The notes beneath the pieces are model-generated. The model saw nothing but the letters and a program-made list of their open reading frames with translations, did not search any database and had not been told where the DNA came from. A DNA stretch of 64,000 bases from contig JAPOVK010000013.1 of NCBI GenBank assembly GCA_026708185.1, positions 1-64,000 of the forward strand, in the 5' to 3' direction. Position numbers and translations under genes: made by a program. Positions 8,055-17,619 of this stretch are shown one piece after another. The stretch comes from Gammaproteobacteria bacterium. Lineage in GTDB: Bacteria > Pseudomonadota > Gammaproteobacteria > Pseudomonadales > Azotimanducaceae. Position 1 is the stretch's first letter, and every line of letters starts with the position of its first letter.

Positions 8055-8948
8055 CCCGGCAGCCCAACGGATCAGGGCTGCGACCACCATCGGCGCGAGA
8101 TCCTTGCCGGTTACGGCTTCGTAGGTCTTAAGCCAGCCGGGATTGGCGACGTTGATCTCGAGCACCTTGCCGCCGGCGACGTCGACGGCGGCGAAGCGCA
8201 CGCCCAGCTCGCCAAGCCGGGCCGAAAGACGGCGCAGCGTCGCACGCTCTGCTGCGTCGAGCGTCGTCGGATGGGCCGAGGCACCAGCGTCGAGGTTGCC
8301 ACGGTGGTCGGCCGGTCGCTTGCGGTATGCCCCGACGATGGTGCCGGCAGCGATCAGGACGCGCTTCTCGCCGTCGTGCGCCACGGCGGGGATGTATTCC
8401 TGCAGGAGGGCGTAGCGGCGGTCGCGGGTGAGATGTTCGAGGACGGCCCGGGTGTTGGTGTCGCCACGATGCAGCCGGAAGACGTCGCGTCCGAAGCTCG
8501 AGGCCGGCGGCTTGGCGACCCAGTCGCCGCCGCGGCGCACGATGCCGGTAAGCGTGTCGGGATCGTTGGCCAGGTGGCTTTCGGGCTGCGGCACATCGGG
8601 GCACCCCAGAAGCAGCGAGATCTTGCCGTGCTGGTAGATCAAGGCATCGGTCGTGTTCACGAAGCGTCGCTGATCGAGGCCTTTCAGGAGCTGCATGCGG
8701 TCGAGGAAGGTCGCCTGGGCGCCGAAGCCGAGTTGGAAGTAGAGGTCGAAGCCAGCAAGGTCCACGGCATCGCCGGCCAAGGACTCGGCGCGTACTTGAT
8801 GGCCGCGGGCGGCCAGCGACTCCCGGTCGAAACAGCGAACGACCCATCCGACGGAAGCGAACGCTCGCGGCAGACGGACTTCGTTGTCGTTGCTCGCGGG
8901 GCCGGTCGAGACGTCGGCGTGAGCCACGAGGAAGGCGATGCTTGGCAT
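7989..8948 (-). CDS. ATP-grasp protein, glutathione synthetase (GshB)-like
   Basis: A 319-residue protein laid out like prokaryotic glutathione synthetase: an N-terminal Rossmann-like domain beginning IAFLVAHADVSTGPA, then an ATP-grasp domain with VAKPPASSFGRDVFRL, LLQEYIP and metal-binding EINVANPGWL. It would join an amine to a carboxylate using ATP. The usual GshB ending is replaced by a charged tail. Whether it makes glutathione or another peptide is unclear; no gshA is present. It is transcribed away from nadA with only 35 bases between start codons, and its 3' end overlaps the SDR gene by 66 bases. Confidence 0.75.
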   Translation of the reverse strand: MPSIAFLVAHADVSTGPASNDNEVRLPRAFASVGWVVRCFDRESLAARGHQVRAESLAGDAVDLAGFDLYFQLGFGAQATFLDRMQLLKGLDQRRFVNTTDALIYQHGKISLLLGCPDVPQPESHLANDPDTLTGIVRRGGDWVAKPPASSFGRDVFRLHRGDTNTRAVLEHLTRDRRYALLQEYIPAVAHDGEKRVLIAAGTIVGAYRKRPADHRGNLDAGASAHPTTLDAAERATLRRLSARLGELGVRFAAVDVAGGKVLEINVANPGWLKTYEAVTGKDLAPMVVAALIRWAAGSEGSAVDADDRPRREAAGPTR

Positions 8949-8971
8949 GACGGCCGGCCATGGGCGAGGTG

Positions 8972-8977
8972 TATGAT
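8972..8977 (+). promoter_or_regulatory. Candidate -10 box for nadA
   Basis: TATGAT is followed after 6 bases (CCGCCT) by the ATG at 8984. The placement would put transcription start at or next to the start codon. The first 20 bases of context are nearly the same as upstream of gspE at 54160 (TATGATTCGCCGC then ATG). Confidence 0.45.
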
Positions 8978-8983
8978 CCGCCT

Positions 8984-10006
8984 ATGTTACGCGACTACAG
9001 TCTGCAACCGACTGAAGTACCGGTGCATGCGCCGGCGCTCTTGAGCGACGTTCGTCGCCAGGAACTGAAAAACGAAATCAAGCAGTTGCTCGCCGAACGC
9101 GACGCCGTCCTGGTCTCGCACTACTACGTCGACGGCGACATCCAGGACCTCGCCGACGAGACGGGCGGCTGTGTCGCCGACTCCCTGGAAATGGCCCGTT
9201 TCGGCCGCGACCACCCGGCACGGACGCTGATCGTCGCCGGGGTCCGTTTCATGGGCGAGACGGCCAAGATCCTTTCCCCCGAGAAAGGCGTGTTCATGCC
9301 GACGCTCGACGCCGAGTGCTCACTGGACCTCGGTTGTCCACCGGACGAGTTCCGCGCCTTCTGCGAAGCGAATCCGGATCGCACGGTGGTCGTCTACGCC
9401 AACACGTCCGTGGCCGTGAAGGCGCTCGCCGACTGGGTCGTCACCTCGAGCGTCGGGCTCGCGATCGTCGAGCACCTGGCGGCCCGGGGCGAGAAGATCC
9501 TCTGGGCACCCGATAAACACCTCGGTGCCTACATCCGCGCCAAGACCGGCGCCGACATGGTGCTTTGGCGCGGTGCCTGCGTGGTGCACGAGGAGTTCAA
9601 GCTCGAGGCGCTGCACGACATGAAACGCGTCTACCCCGACGCCGGCGTGCTGGTGCATCCCGAGTCGCCCGCCGCGGTCATCCACATCGCCGACCGCGTC
9701 GGCTCAACCAGCCAGATTCTCCGCGCCGCCCAGGAACTCCCGCACGACACGTTCATCGTCGCCACCGACCGCGGCATGTTCCACAAGTTGCGCAAGGCCG
9801 CGCCGGGCAAGCGCTTCATCGAGGCGCCGACGGCTGGCGACGGCGCCACGTGCCGCAGTTGCGCGCACTGCCCGTGGATGGCCATGAACGAACTCGAAGC
9901 ACTGCGCGACACGCTCGAATACGGCAACAACGAGATTCGCATCGACGCGGCGGTCGGCGTTCGGGCCATGAAGCCGCTGCAGCGAATGCTCGATTTCCAA
10001 GCGTAA
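8984..10006 (+). CDS. nadA: Quinolinate synthase A
   Basis: A 340-residue NadA, which condenses iminoaspartate with dihydroxyacetone phosphate to quinolinate in NAD synthesis and uses a [4Fe-4S] cluster. Cysteines at the three expected places are visible: [19 protein letters not shown] and the C-terminal [11 protein letters not shown]. Substrate-binding [11 protein letters not shown] and MGETAKIL are present. An ATG 24 bases upstream (8960) is in frame, but a TATGAT box lies between the two and favours 8984. Neither nadB nor nadC is in the window. Next on the plus strand is an unrelated ATPase. Confidence 0.95.
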   Translation: MLRDYSLQPTEVPVHAPALLSDVRRQELKNEIKQLLAERDAVLVSHYYVDGDIQDLADETGGCVADSLEMARFGRDHPARTLIVAGVRFMGETAKILSPEKGVFMPTLDAECSLDLGCPPDEFRAFCEANPDRTVVVYANTSVAVKALADWVVTSSVGLAIVEHLAARGEKILWAPDKHLGAYIRAKTGADMVLWRGACVVHEEFKLEALHDMKRVYPDAGVLVHPESPAAVIHIADRVGSTSQILRAAQELPHDTFIVATDRGMFHKLRKAAPGKRFIEAPTAGDGATCRSCAHCPWMAMNELEALRDTLEYGNNEIRIDAAVGVRAMKPLQRMLDFQA

Positions 10007-10026
10007 GCCCGACCGGGCTGATCCTT

Positions 10027-10086
10027 TTTCTCCTCACCAAAAGGAGAAATGTGTAGAATATTCTCCTTCTACCAAGGAGAAATGTG
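10027..10086 (+). promoter_or_regulatory. Tandem inverted repeats covering the start of the AAA_14 gene
   Basis: Two copies of AAGGAGAAATGTG lie exactly 33 bases apart (10041-10053 and 10074-10086). Each is preceded by a reverse-complement arm: TTTCTCC at 10027-10033 and TTCTCCTT at 10061-10068. The second copy contains the Shine-Dalgarno (AAGGAG) and the GTG start of the ATPase. The arms can pair with the AAGGAGAA strings, so the site could be a twin operator or an RNA hairpin that hides the ribosome site. The region is also much more A/T rich than its surroundings. Confidence 0.7.
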
Positions 10087-11451
10087 GCCACTCCGACACA
10101 GCAGCAACGGCGAGCGCTTGCTGATCAGCTTGTCGAATCCCTTCGACCACGACCTCGATCGTTCACGCCGCGCGAGGTCTACGGACGGGTTTGGTTCCCG
10201 GGCAAGGCCACGGTCGTTGTCGGCATGCGCCGGGCCGGCAAGACGACGTTCCTGCATCAACTGCGGCAGAGCGTCGAAGGTGACCCGGGGCAGGAGCGCT
10301 CGCAGGCGCCCTTCGTCTCGTTCGAAGACGAGCGCCTGGCGGGTCTTTGCGGCGAGCAGTTGGGATTCATCGTGGAGGAGTTCGGGCGGATCGGTGGGCC
10401 TGCCGCTGGCGCGCCTCTTTGGTGCTTGGACGAGATCCAGCTTGTCCCTGGCTGGGAACGCTTCGTGCGTCGGTTGCTCGACGGCGGCGGGGCGCGCGTC
10501 GTCGTCTCCGGGTCGTCGGCGGCGCTCCTGTCGCGGGAAATCGCGACGGCGCTCCGCGGACGGGCGTGGCAGGTCCTCATGCATCCGTTCAGCTTGTCGG
10601 AAGTGCTCCGACACCGCCGCGTGGACATCCCGTCCCGGCCGGGGGATTTGAACCTGGCGGAACGGTCGGACCTTGAGCGCGAATTCCGAGCTTGGCTCGT
10701 GGCCGGTGGCTTCCCCGAGGCGCAGGGACTCGATGCCGCCTCGCGCCACCAGCTCCTGCGCGACTACGTGGATGTCGCCATGCTCCGGGATGTCGTTGAG
10801 CGCCATCGCGTGACCAACGTGGCCGGTCTACGTTGGCTCGTTCGCCACTTGCTGGGCAACGCCGCGGGGCTCTTCAGCGTGGAGAAGTTTCACGCCGTGC
10901 TGAAGTCCCAGGGGCTTGCAATCGGTCGCGACACGGTGCACCAATTGCTCAGCCACCTCGAGGACTGCTTCCTCGTGCGCCTGGTGTGGATGGAGTCGAA
11001 GTCGGAACGGCAGCGCATGGTGAATCCGCGCAAGGTCTACCCTGTCGACCCGGGCCTGATCCCGGTGTTTGACCGAACTGGGCGTGCGAACGTTGGCCAT
11101 GCGTTGGAAACGGCTGTGCTGGTGGAGTTGGAGCGGCGCGGATGCGAGTCGACCTATGTCCGCACGGCCCAGGGCTACGAAGTGGACTTCCTCGCCCGCA
11201 GTCCCGATGGTCATCGCCAACTCATTCAGGTCTGTGCCGACGCGTCCGATGCGACGACTGCGGCGCGCGAGCTGCGGGCGCTGGCGGCTGCCTCGTCCGA
11301 GTATCCCGACGCCGCTTTGCGGCTGCTGACGCTGACGCGCGACGGGCTACCGGATGAGTTGCCGGCGAATGTGGTTGGGCAACCGGCCTACGCGTGGATG
11401 CTTGAACACGGACCCGGTCAGGGGACCGTTGGCGGCGACGCCATCGTGTAA
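10084..11451 (+). CDS. AAA_14 ATPase with C-terminal DUF4143
   Basis: A 455-residue protein starting with GTG right after AAGGAGAAAT. It has a P-loop GMRRAGKTT near residue 47, a Walker B-like WCLDEIQLV near 113, a sensor-like VVVSGSSAALLS, and a C-terminal DUF4143 domain of helices and a nuclease-like fold (VDFLAR). The family is widespread, often horizontally spread, and its role is not settled; defence or toxin-like roles have been suggested. Codon use matches the neighbours. It stands alone, with the tandem repeats upstream as the only visible control element. Confidence 0.88.
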   Translation: MATPTQQQRRALADQLVESLRPRPRSFTPREVYGRVWFPGKATVVVGMRRAGKTTFLHQLRQSVEGDPGQERSQAPFVSFEDERLAGLCGEQLGFIVEEFGRIGGPAAGAPLWCLDEIQLVPGWERFVRRLLDGGGARVVVSGSSAALLSREIATALRGRAWQVLMHPFSLSEVLRHRRVDIPSRPGDLNLAERSDLEREFRAWLVAGGFPEAQGLDAASRHQLLRDYVDVAMLRDVVERHRVTNVAGLRWLVRHLLGNAAGLFSVEKFHAVLKSQGLAIGRDTVHQLLSHLEDCFLVRLVWMESKSERQRMVNPRKVYPVDPGLIPVFDRTGRANVGHALETAVLVELERRGCESTYVRTAQGYEVDFLARSPDGHRQLIQVCADASDATTAARELRALAAASSEYPDAALRLLTLTRDGLPDELPANVVGQPAYAWMLEHGPGQGTVGGDAIV

Positions 11452-11484
11452 AGTGCGCGTTTGACGCGGCAACGAGATTCCTTG

Positions 11485-12870
11485 ATGACCGACCTTTTGC
11501 GAGCCATCCACGACATCGTCGGCAAGGGCGGCGTCCTCACCGGCACCGACGTGTCCTCGCGCGCGAGCGGCATATGGCGCCCGCAGGGCATCGAAGCGCA
11601 GGCCATCGTCCGGCCGCGCTCGACCGAGGAAGTCAGCGGGATCCTCGCGATGTGCAACGCGGCGGGGCAGTCGGTAGTCGCCCATGGCGGGTTGACCGGC
11701 CTGGTCGAGGGTGCCGTGACGGAGTCCGGGGATCTCGCGCTGTCGCTCGAACGCATGAACGCCATCGAGGAGGTCAACGCCGTGGAGCGCACCATGACCG
11801 TGCAGTCCGGCGTGGTGCTCGAAGCCGTCCAGAATGCCGCCGAAGACGTCGGACTCATGTACCCGCTCGACATCGGCGGGCGGGGCTCGTGCACGGTCGG
11901 CGGCAACATCGCCACCAACGCCGGCGGCAACCGCGTGATTCGCTACGGCATGACGCGCGACATGGTGCTCGGCGTCGAGGCCGTGCTGGCGGACGGCACC
12001 GTGGTCTCGTCCATGAACCGGATGATCAAGAACAATGCCGGCTACGACGTCAAGCAGCTCTTCATCGGCAGCGAAGGCTGCCTCGGGGTCGTCACCCGCG
12101 CCGTTCTGCGGCTGCGCGAGAAGCCGCGCAGCCAGGAGACGATGCTCGTCGCCTGCCGGAGCTTCGACGAGATCGTCGAGTTGCTGAAGCTGATGGATGC
12201 CAAGCTCGGCGGAACGCTGTCGGCCTTCGAGGTGCTGTGGAACAACTTCTACCGCTTGGTGACGACGCCCCCCGCGACCCAGAAGCCCCCGCTCTCGCAG
12301 GATTATCCGTACTACGCCCTGATCGAGGCCATGGGCGGCGACCCGGAGGGGGACCACGACCGGATCGAACAGGCGGCTTCCGAAGGCTACGACGCCGGAC
12401 TGATCGCCGATGCCGTCATCGCGTCCAGCGAGGCTCAGCGGCTCGAACTGTGGGCGATGCGGGACGACGTCGAGCAGGTCCACCAGTACAGCCCCATGTT
12501 CATTTTCGACGTGAGCTTGCGGATTTCCAAGATGGAGAGCTACGTCGCGGAGGTGAACCGGCGCTTGGAGGAGACCTTCGGCGACTACGTCAACTTCACC
12601 TTCGGCCACATCGGCGACGGCAACATCCACTTCGGCACGTCGGCGGGCGAAGGGCCCGAGGCGCAGGACGGTGTCAAGCGCGCGGTGTACGAGCCCCTCG
12701 AGTCCATCGGCGGCTCGGTGTCCGCCGAGCACGGCGTCGGTCTGGATAAGAAGAAGTACCTCAAGCTCTCGCGGAACGACGCCGAGATCGCACTGATGCG
12801 CACGCTCAAGAAGGCGCTGGACCCGAACGGCATCCTGAACCCGGGCAAGGTCTTCGACCTGGCGGCCTGA
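11485..12870 (+). CDS. FAD-linked oxidase, D-2-hydroxyacid (lactate/glycolate) dehydrogenase type
   Basis: A 461-residue flavoprotein with the FAD_binding_4 fold (VAHGGLTGLVEGA near residue 70, GNIATNAGGNR near 143) and the FAD-oxidase C domain (GHIGDGNIHFG, SAEHGVGLDKKKYL, and the closing LDPNGILNPGK). It would oxidise a D-2-hydroxyacid or glycolate and pass electrons to the respiratory chain. A TTG 24 bases upstream is in frame but the ATG at 11485 gives the usual N-terminus. The amidase gene follows after 9 bases, suggesting a shared transcript. Confidence 0.9.
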   Translation: MTDLLRAIHDIVGKGGVLTGTDVSSRASGIWRPQGIEAQAIVRPRSTEEVSGILAMCNAAGQSVVAHGGLTGLVEGAVTESGDLALSLERMNAIEEVNAVERTMTVQSGVVLEAVQNAAEDVGLMYPLDIGGRGSCTVGGNIATNAGGNRVIRYGMTRDMVLGVEAVLADGTVVSSMNRMIKNNAGYDVKQLFIGSEGCLGVVTRAVLRLREKPRSQETMLVACRSFDEIVELLKLMDAKLGGTLSAFEVLWNNFYRLVTTPPATQKPPLSQDYPYYALIEAMGGDPEGDHDRIEQAASEGYDAGLIADAVIASSEAQRLELWAMRDDVEQVHQYSPMFIFDVSLRISKMESYVAEVNRRLEETFGDYVNFTFGHIGDGNIHFGTSAGEGPEAQDGVKRAVYEPLESIGGSVSAEHGVGLDKKKYLKLSRNDAEIALMRTLKKALDPNGILNPGKVFDLAA

Positions 12871-12879
12871 GCGTTCGCG

Positions 12880-14274
12880 ATGCCGGACATCCATGCGCTG
12901 TCGCTCTCCGACGTCACCCGACGGACGAAGAGCGGCGAGCTGACCGCGCGCGCCGTCGCCGAGGCGATGCTCTCCCGGATCGAGCGCTTGGAGCCGCAGC
13001 TCGGCGCCTACGTCACCGTTCTCGGCGATCGCGCTCTCGAACAGGCCGATGAGCTCGACGCGCGTCGCGAACGCGGCGAAACTCTCGGTCTCCTGCACGG
13101 CGCCCCGATCGCGCTCAAGGACCTGCTCTACACGAAGGGCATCCCGACCTCCTGCGGGACGACCATCCTCGCCGACTGGCGTCCGGACGAGGATGCCACC
13201 ATCGTGACGCGCCTGGAGGCGGCCGGCGCCATCGTTCTCGGCAAGGTCAAGCTCACGGAAGGCGCGTACGGGGAACACCATCCGGCGGTCGCCCCTCCGA
13301 AGAGCCCTTGGAACGCGGAGCGCTGGACGGGCGTTTCGTCATCGGGCTCCGGTGTGGCGGTGGCCGCCGGTCTCGCCCACGGCGCGATCGGTACGGACAC
13401 CGGCGGCAGCATCCGTTTCCCGTCCGCGGCGTGCGGCCTGGTGGGGATCAAGCCGACCTACGGCCGTGTCAGCCGCCACGGTGCCTTCCCGCTGTCGGAG
13501 ACCCTGGACCACGTCGGCCCCATGACGCGTTCGGTCGAAGATGCCGCGCGCATGCTTAAGGTGATGGCGGGCCACGACCCGAAGGACGCGACATCGCTGG
13601 ATGCCGCCGTGCCCGCGTACGCGGCATCGTTCCGGGAAAAGCTCGACGGCGTGCGGATCGGCGTCGACTGGACATTCGTCGGCGACGGCGTCCACGAAAC
13701 GGTCGTCGCCACGGTCCGCGACGCCCTCGACGTCTTGCAGAACCTCGGCGCGCAAGTCCTCGACGTCGACGTCCCCGACACGGCGCCGTTGGTCGCCGGA
13801 TGGGGCCTCACCTGCGGCGTCGATTGCACCCGCGCGCACGCCGCCACCTACCCGGCGCGCAAGGACGAGTACGGCCCGGCGCTCGCCGGCCTCCTCGATG
13901 CCGGTCTCCAGGCCACGCCGGAAGCCTATGCCCGCCTCGAGCGCTTGCGTGGGGCATTCCGAACCGGGCTCGAGGACCTCCTCGGCACCGTGGACGCCAT
14001 CATCGCGCCCTGCATGACCGGTCCGATCCCGCCCGCGGAGCGCGTCGGCCCGCCGCGGCGCGCGGTCGACCAGGGCCGGTCGATGATCGCCTTCACTGCC
14101 CCGTTCGACTACTCCGGCCATCCCACCATCACGTTGCCGCTCGCACTCGACGCGGACGGCATGCCGCGCGCATTCCAACTCGTCGGCCCCTTGCTGGGCG
14201 AGGATCGCCTGATCGGGATGGCCAGCGCCTTCGAAGCCGCGGCCGGATTCACGTACCCAACCTTGGACCTATAG
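12880..14274 (+). CDS. Amidase (amidase signature family)
   Basis: A 464-residue amidase-signature hydrolase. The catalytic Lys is in PIALKDLLY near residue 76; the Ser-rich loop GVSSSGSGVAVAAGL near 150 and GTDTGGSIRFPSA near 173 supply the cis-Ser and the nucleophile Ser. The closing SGHPTITLP and FQLVGP are also typical. It cleaves an amide to acid and ammonia; substrate unknown. It is not GatA by context, as gatB and gatC are absent. Transcribed 9 bases after the FAD-linked oxidase. Confidence 0.9.
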   Translation: MPDIHALSLSDVTRRTKSGELTARAVAEAMLSRIERLEPQLGAYVTVLGDRALEQADELDARRERGETLGLLHGAPIALKDLLYTKGIPTSCGTTILADWRPDEDATIVTRLEAAGAIVLGKVKLTEGAYGEHHPAVAPPKSPWNAERWTGVSSSGSGVAVAAGLAHGAIGTDTGGSIRFPSAACGLVGIKPTYGRVSRHGAFPLSETLDHVGPMTRSVEDAARMLKVMAGHDPKDATSLDAAVPAYAASFREKLDGVRIGVDWTFVGDGVHETVVATVRDALDVLQNLGAQVLDVDVPDTAPLVAGWGLTCGVDCTRAHAATYPARKDEYGPALAGLLDAGLQATPEAYARLERLRGAFRTGLEDLLGTVDAIIAPCMTGPIPPAERVGPPRRAVDQGRSMIAFTAPFDYSGHPTITLPLALDADGMPRAFQLVGPLLGEDRLIGMASAFEAAAGFTYPTLDL

Positions 14275-14277
14275 GAA

Positions 14278-14300
14278 GGTACGCGGGCCTCCGCGCCCGC
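14278..14300 (+). repeat. GC-rich hairpin repeat, copy A
   Basis: GGTACGCGGGCCTCCGCGCCCGC starts four bases after the amidase stop. It is one of four related hairpins (also 46404-46426, 52447-52469, 61589-61611) built on GCGGGCC/GGCCCGC. All lie between genes, mostly next to gene ends, so they may act as terminators or be REP-like mobile repeats. Confidence 0.6.
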
Positions 14301-14448
14301 AACGTGGCGTCCTGCACCTCGCCCCTAAGCGGGGACGCTCGGAATCCGTCCACGAGATGACCGGCGACCGGGACAGCCCACGTCCCAGCGAGCGTTGCCC
14401 ACGGGGAGCGCGAGGGGCCGCCCCTCGCAACCGAGGTGCCGTTTTGCT

Positions 14449-14634
14449 CTAGGCCCGCCCGTTCTCGAGGCGTTCGACCAGTTCCTCGGCCGTCCCGCAG
14501 TCGATGATCAACTCGCCGGCGCGACGGAGGCCCTCGGCGTCATCGATCGCGGCCAGCAGGTCGGTCGCGCGGGCCGCCGTGCCGGGGCCGAACTTCCGCG
14601 CCACTTGGCTGGCGAGCAGTCTCCGGGTGTCGTC
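14449..14634 (-). pseudogene. C-terminal fragment of an Rpn/DUF4351-like protein
   Basis: A minus-strand frame of 61 codons ends in TAG at 14449-14451 and is preceded in frame by another TAG at 14635-14637, with no usable start. Its residues (LLASQVARKFGPGTAARATD, then LIIDCGTAEELVERLENG) resemble the C-terminal tails of Rpn-type PD-(D/E)XK proteins. I read it as a leftover of a mobile nuclease gene. The bases upstream (GGGGACAGACGCGAAATCCGTC) may be part of the same relic. The rest of the gap 14275-14714 has no other gene. Confidence 0.45.
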
Positions 14635-14714
14635 CTAGTTTCGGGGACAGACGCGAAATCCGTCCTACACGGAACCGGGCGGATTTCCTACGGCTATTCC
14701 CCCAAGGTTCCCAG

Positions 14715-17492
14715 CTATTCGGCAGGCGCCCTGAACGCCTGGATGGACGCCAGGGGCGTGCCGTCCCGCGCTGTGCCGCCAGCCGACCCCGCGCTGTAGA
14801 CGGTCAGCCGATTGCCGCGCCCTGGATCGATCAGGGTCTCGAAGGTGCGCGCCAAGCCTGCGGGCGTGAGTCGGGCCACCGCACTCGCCAACTGCGCGCG
14901 CTCGTCGAACGTGAGTACGCGACCGTCGAGATCCGCCACGAGGCGCCACATGCGCTCGTAGTTGTTCCGATCGGCGCCCGTGAGCGCAGCGATGTAACCC
15001 CGCTTGTGCTCGTCGAACTCGCCGTCGTCGAGTCCTGCGAACCACGATCTCTGGTCGTCGAGGAAGGCTCGCGTCAGCGCTTCGATCTCGTCCGGTCCGG
15101 CCTTTGAGGCCTGCACGACGCAGACGATTCCGGGATGCCGCGCGATCGGCAGCGCATAGGCCTGCACGACGTAGCCGAGTTGCCTCTCCGTACGCAACGC
15201 CGTGAAGTAGCGGGCACCCAACATACGCCCGATGAGTCCGATGCGCGCCCGATCCTCGATCCTGTCGCTCGCGCCCTGGACGTACAGCCCGTAAGCCGCA
15301 TCGGCGTGGTCGACGGCGATTTCGAGACGCCGCGAGCCAGCCAGTTGTCGCGCTGTCGGCAACTGGTGAGACCGGTCAACGATCGCCAGTCGATCTTGGG
15401 CCATTGCGGCCAGCCTCCGGGCATCCTCCACAACGAGGTTGCCGTGAACCAGGAGCGTCGCGCCCATGCCAGACAGGCGGGTCCGTCGCCACGCCGACAG
15501 GCTCGCCGGCGTGGCCCTTTGCGCCGCATCGAGCAGGGCGTCGGTGGGCCACATCGACGGATGCAGCAGAGTCCAGAGCGTGTGCACGACCTGTTCGTGG
15601 GGGCGGCGGCGTTTCTGGTCGGCATACGCCTTGGCAAGCTCCGCCCGCGCAACAGCGAACGCCTCGGTGTCGAGGGACGGGTCGACGAAGGCATCGAGGG
15701 AATCTTCGAACAAGACCGCGAGGTTGTCGCTGTACCCGGCGACGTAGATGCGCAGCCCCGCCCACGTCGCATCCACCGCGTGAACCAGGCCCGCTTGTCC
15801 GGCGGCGTAGGCGCGCGCGTTCATCGCGTCCTCTACGAGGCCGGCGTGCAGGATCGCCAGTACGACATCGTCGGGCGTAAGGGCCTCGGCAGCGTGCAGT
15901 TGAAGGTCGACGCGCGCCGTCGGCGTGCCGAACTCCGTGTCCGGCGCATACCAGGTTTCCACGGCCGTCCCGGTCCCGAGCTTGCTCGGCTTTGCCGGAG
16001 CATCGGGTTCAAGCACGAGGTCGAGGTCTTCGGGAAGGTAGCGGTTCGGGCCGGGCAACTCGAGGGGTGCATCGACCTGTCGCGGCCGCAGTGGGGGTCC
16101 GGGCTGCCAGGCCGCCCCGAAAACCGGTTCGATTCGGTTTCCGTCGACGTCCGGACCGGAGATCGAGACGATCGCGTTCTCGGGCCTTAGGTGTCCGAGA
16201 AACTCGTGGATCAGCGGCGCATCGAACGCGTCGAGCCGGTAGCCGTGGCGCAGCACGTCCTCGACCGGGTAGTCCGCCAAGGCTTCGGCGGCCGCGACGA
16301 CCGCCGTTGCGGGCGGGGTCCGCTCTTGGAACCGGAAGCCAAGATTGGCCCGCCGGGCATGCTCGCGGTACCGCCACGCCGCGATGCCGTCGCGGCGGAT
16401 CAGGTCGATCCATGCGTACGCGTGGTCGACGATCTCTGCAGTTCGTGGCGCACCGAGCTCGGTCAGCGTCATGAATACGGTGAAGGTCGCGTTGTGTTCG
16501 TCCACGGAGCGTGCGCCCGCGGACAGTGTCTCGATCCAACCGCGGCTGCTCAGCACGTCGTGCAGGCTTCCCGGTCCCTCGTGGCCGATGAGCGTCGCCA
16601 GGTGACCCGCCGGCTTCGTGCGGTAGTGGCGCTTGAGTGGTGGGATCGGGAACGTGAGCCTAAGGTTCCTGGCGCTTTTGACGGTCCGCCACCCGTAGCT
16701 GGCAGGCAACGTCGCGGGCTTGTAGAGCGCTGGGTTGCGGGGCCTCGGCCCAAGCTCCCGGTCGACGAGTGCCCCAAAGCGCTCGGTGGCGAGGGTCTGC
16801 AGTTCGTCGAGATCCTGTGGCCCGAGCACGGCCACGGTGATCGTATCGGCCGAGTAGTTCGCCTCGAAGAACGAACGGACCGCCTCCACGCCGGCGTCGC
16901 GAAGCGTCTCCCGATTGCCGATGTTGAACCGTGATTGCGGATGCGCCGGGTTTAGCAGTTGCTTCCTCACCGAGTCACCGCGCCACACGTCCTGCTTGCT
17001 CTGGAGCTGGTACTCGCTTTGCACGGATTCCTTCTCCCGCTCGAGGTAGTCGGGATCGAAACGCGGGGCGATGAAGAACTGCGCGAATCGGTCGAGCGCC
17101 TCGGGCAAGCGGTCGGACTTCAGTTGGAAGTGGTAGGTCGTGCGGTCCGTCGCGGTATAGCCGTTGTAGCTGCCGCCGTGCCTCACCACGAAATCCGTGA
17201 AGCCGTCCACCTCCGGGTACTTCTCAGTGGCGATGAACAGCATGTGTTCGACGAAGTGCGCGAGACCGGGATGCGCGTCCGGGTCGTGGTCGCTGCCGCG
17301 CGCCACGCTGGCCGCCGCTGCGGCACGATCGCTGCCGGGTGCGTGGATCAGGAGGGCGCGCAGATTGTTCGGCAGCACAACATAGCGGTACTCGCGGTCG
17401 TCGTTGGGGCTCTTGACGGGTTGCGGCGGGCCGACCGCCTGGCACGCCACCAGGACGGCGGCAACGAGTGGCAACCACCAGAGGATCTTCAT
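14715..17492 (-). CDS. M16 family zinc metalloprotease (pitrilysin/insulysin-like), lipoprotein signal
   Basis: A 925-residue protein from the ATG at 17492, which has GAGGAG 8 bases upstream and starts a signal peptide ending in a lipobox-like VLVAC (Cys17). The inverted zinc motif HFVEH is at residues 79-83, with the downstream glutamate in ESVQSEYQ. Length and the four-lobed layout fit pitrilysin-type single-chain M16 enzymes, which degrade peptides inside a closed chamber. The lipobox suggests attachment to a membrane facing the periplasm. The in-frame ATG at 17513 would put extra residues before the signal and is less likely. Confidence 0.92.
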   Translation of the reverse strand: MKILWWLPLVAAVLVACQAVGPPQPVKSPNDDREYRYVVLPNNLRALLIHAPGSDRAAAAASVARGSDHDPDAHPGLAHFVEHMLFIATEKYPEVDGFTDFVVRHGGSYNGYTATDRTTYHFQLKSDRLPEALDRFAQFFIAPRFDPDYLEREKESVQSEYQLQSKQDVWRGDSVRKQLLNPAHPQSRFNIGNRETLRDAGVEAVRSFFEANYSADTITVAVLGPQDLDELQTLATERFGALVDRELGPRPRNPALYKPATLPASYGWRTVKSARNLRLTFPIPPLKRHYRTKPAGHLATLIGHEGPGSLHDVLSSRGWIETLSAGARSVDEHNATFTVFMTLTELGAPRTAEIVDHAYAWIDLIRRDGIAAWRYREHARRANLGFRFQERTPPATAVVAAAEALADYPVEDVLRHGYRLDAFDAPLIHEFLGHLRPENAIVSISGPDVDGNRIEPVFGAAWQPGPPLRPRQVDAPLELPGPNRYLPEDLDLVLEPDAPAKPSKLGTGTAVETWYAPDTEFGTPTARVDLQLHAAEALTPDDVVLAILHAGLVEDAMNARAYAAGQAGLVHAVDATWAGLRIYVAGYSDNLAVLFEDSLDAFVDPSLDTEAFAVARAELAKAYADQKRRRPHEQVVHTLWTLLHPSMWPTDALLDAAQRATPASLSAWRRTRLSGMGATLLVHGNLVVEDARRLAAMAQDRLAIVDRSHQLPTARQLAGSRRLEIAVDHADAAYGLYVQGASDRIEDRARIGLIGRMLGARYFTALRTERQLGYVVQAYALPIARHPGIVCVVQASKAGPDEIEALTRAFLDDQRSWFAGLDDGEFDEHKRGYIAALTGADRNNYERMWRLVADLDGRVLTFDERAQLASAVARLTPAGLARTFETLIDPGRGNRLTVYSAGSAGGTARDGTPLASIQAFRAPAE

Positions 17493-17619
17493 CGCGGGGC
17501 TCCTCGACAGCAAGTACGCAAATTGCTACTTTTGTAGCACTTACGCACCCGCGGCAGCAACGACTTTGTGCTACGAATTTAGCAGGCCGTCGCGAGCCGA
17601 CGTCGTGCGGCGCCGAGGC

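Noticed and set aside
11347-13281. A 644-codon minus-strand open frame
   Set aside because: Shadow of the FAD-linked oxidase and amidase genes, both of which have full family motifs.
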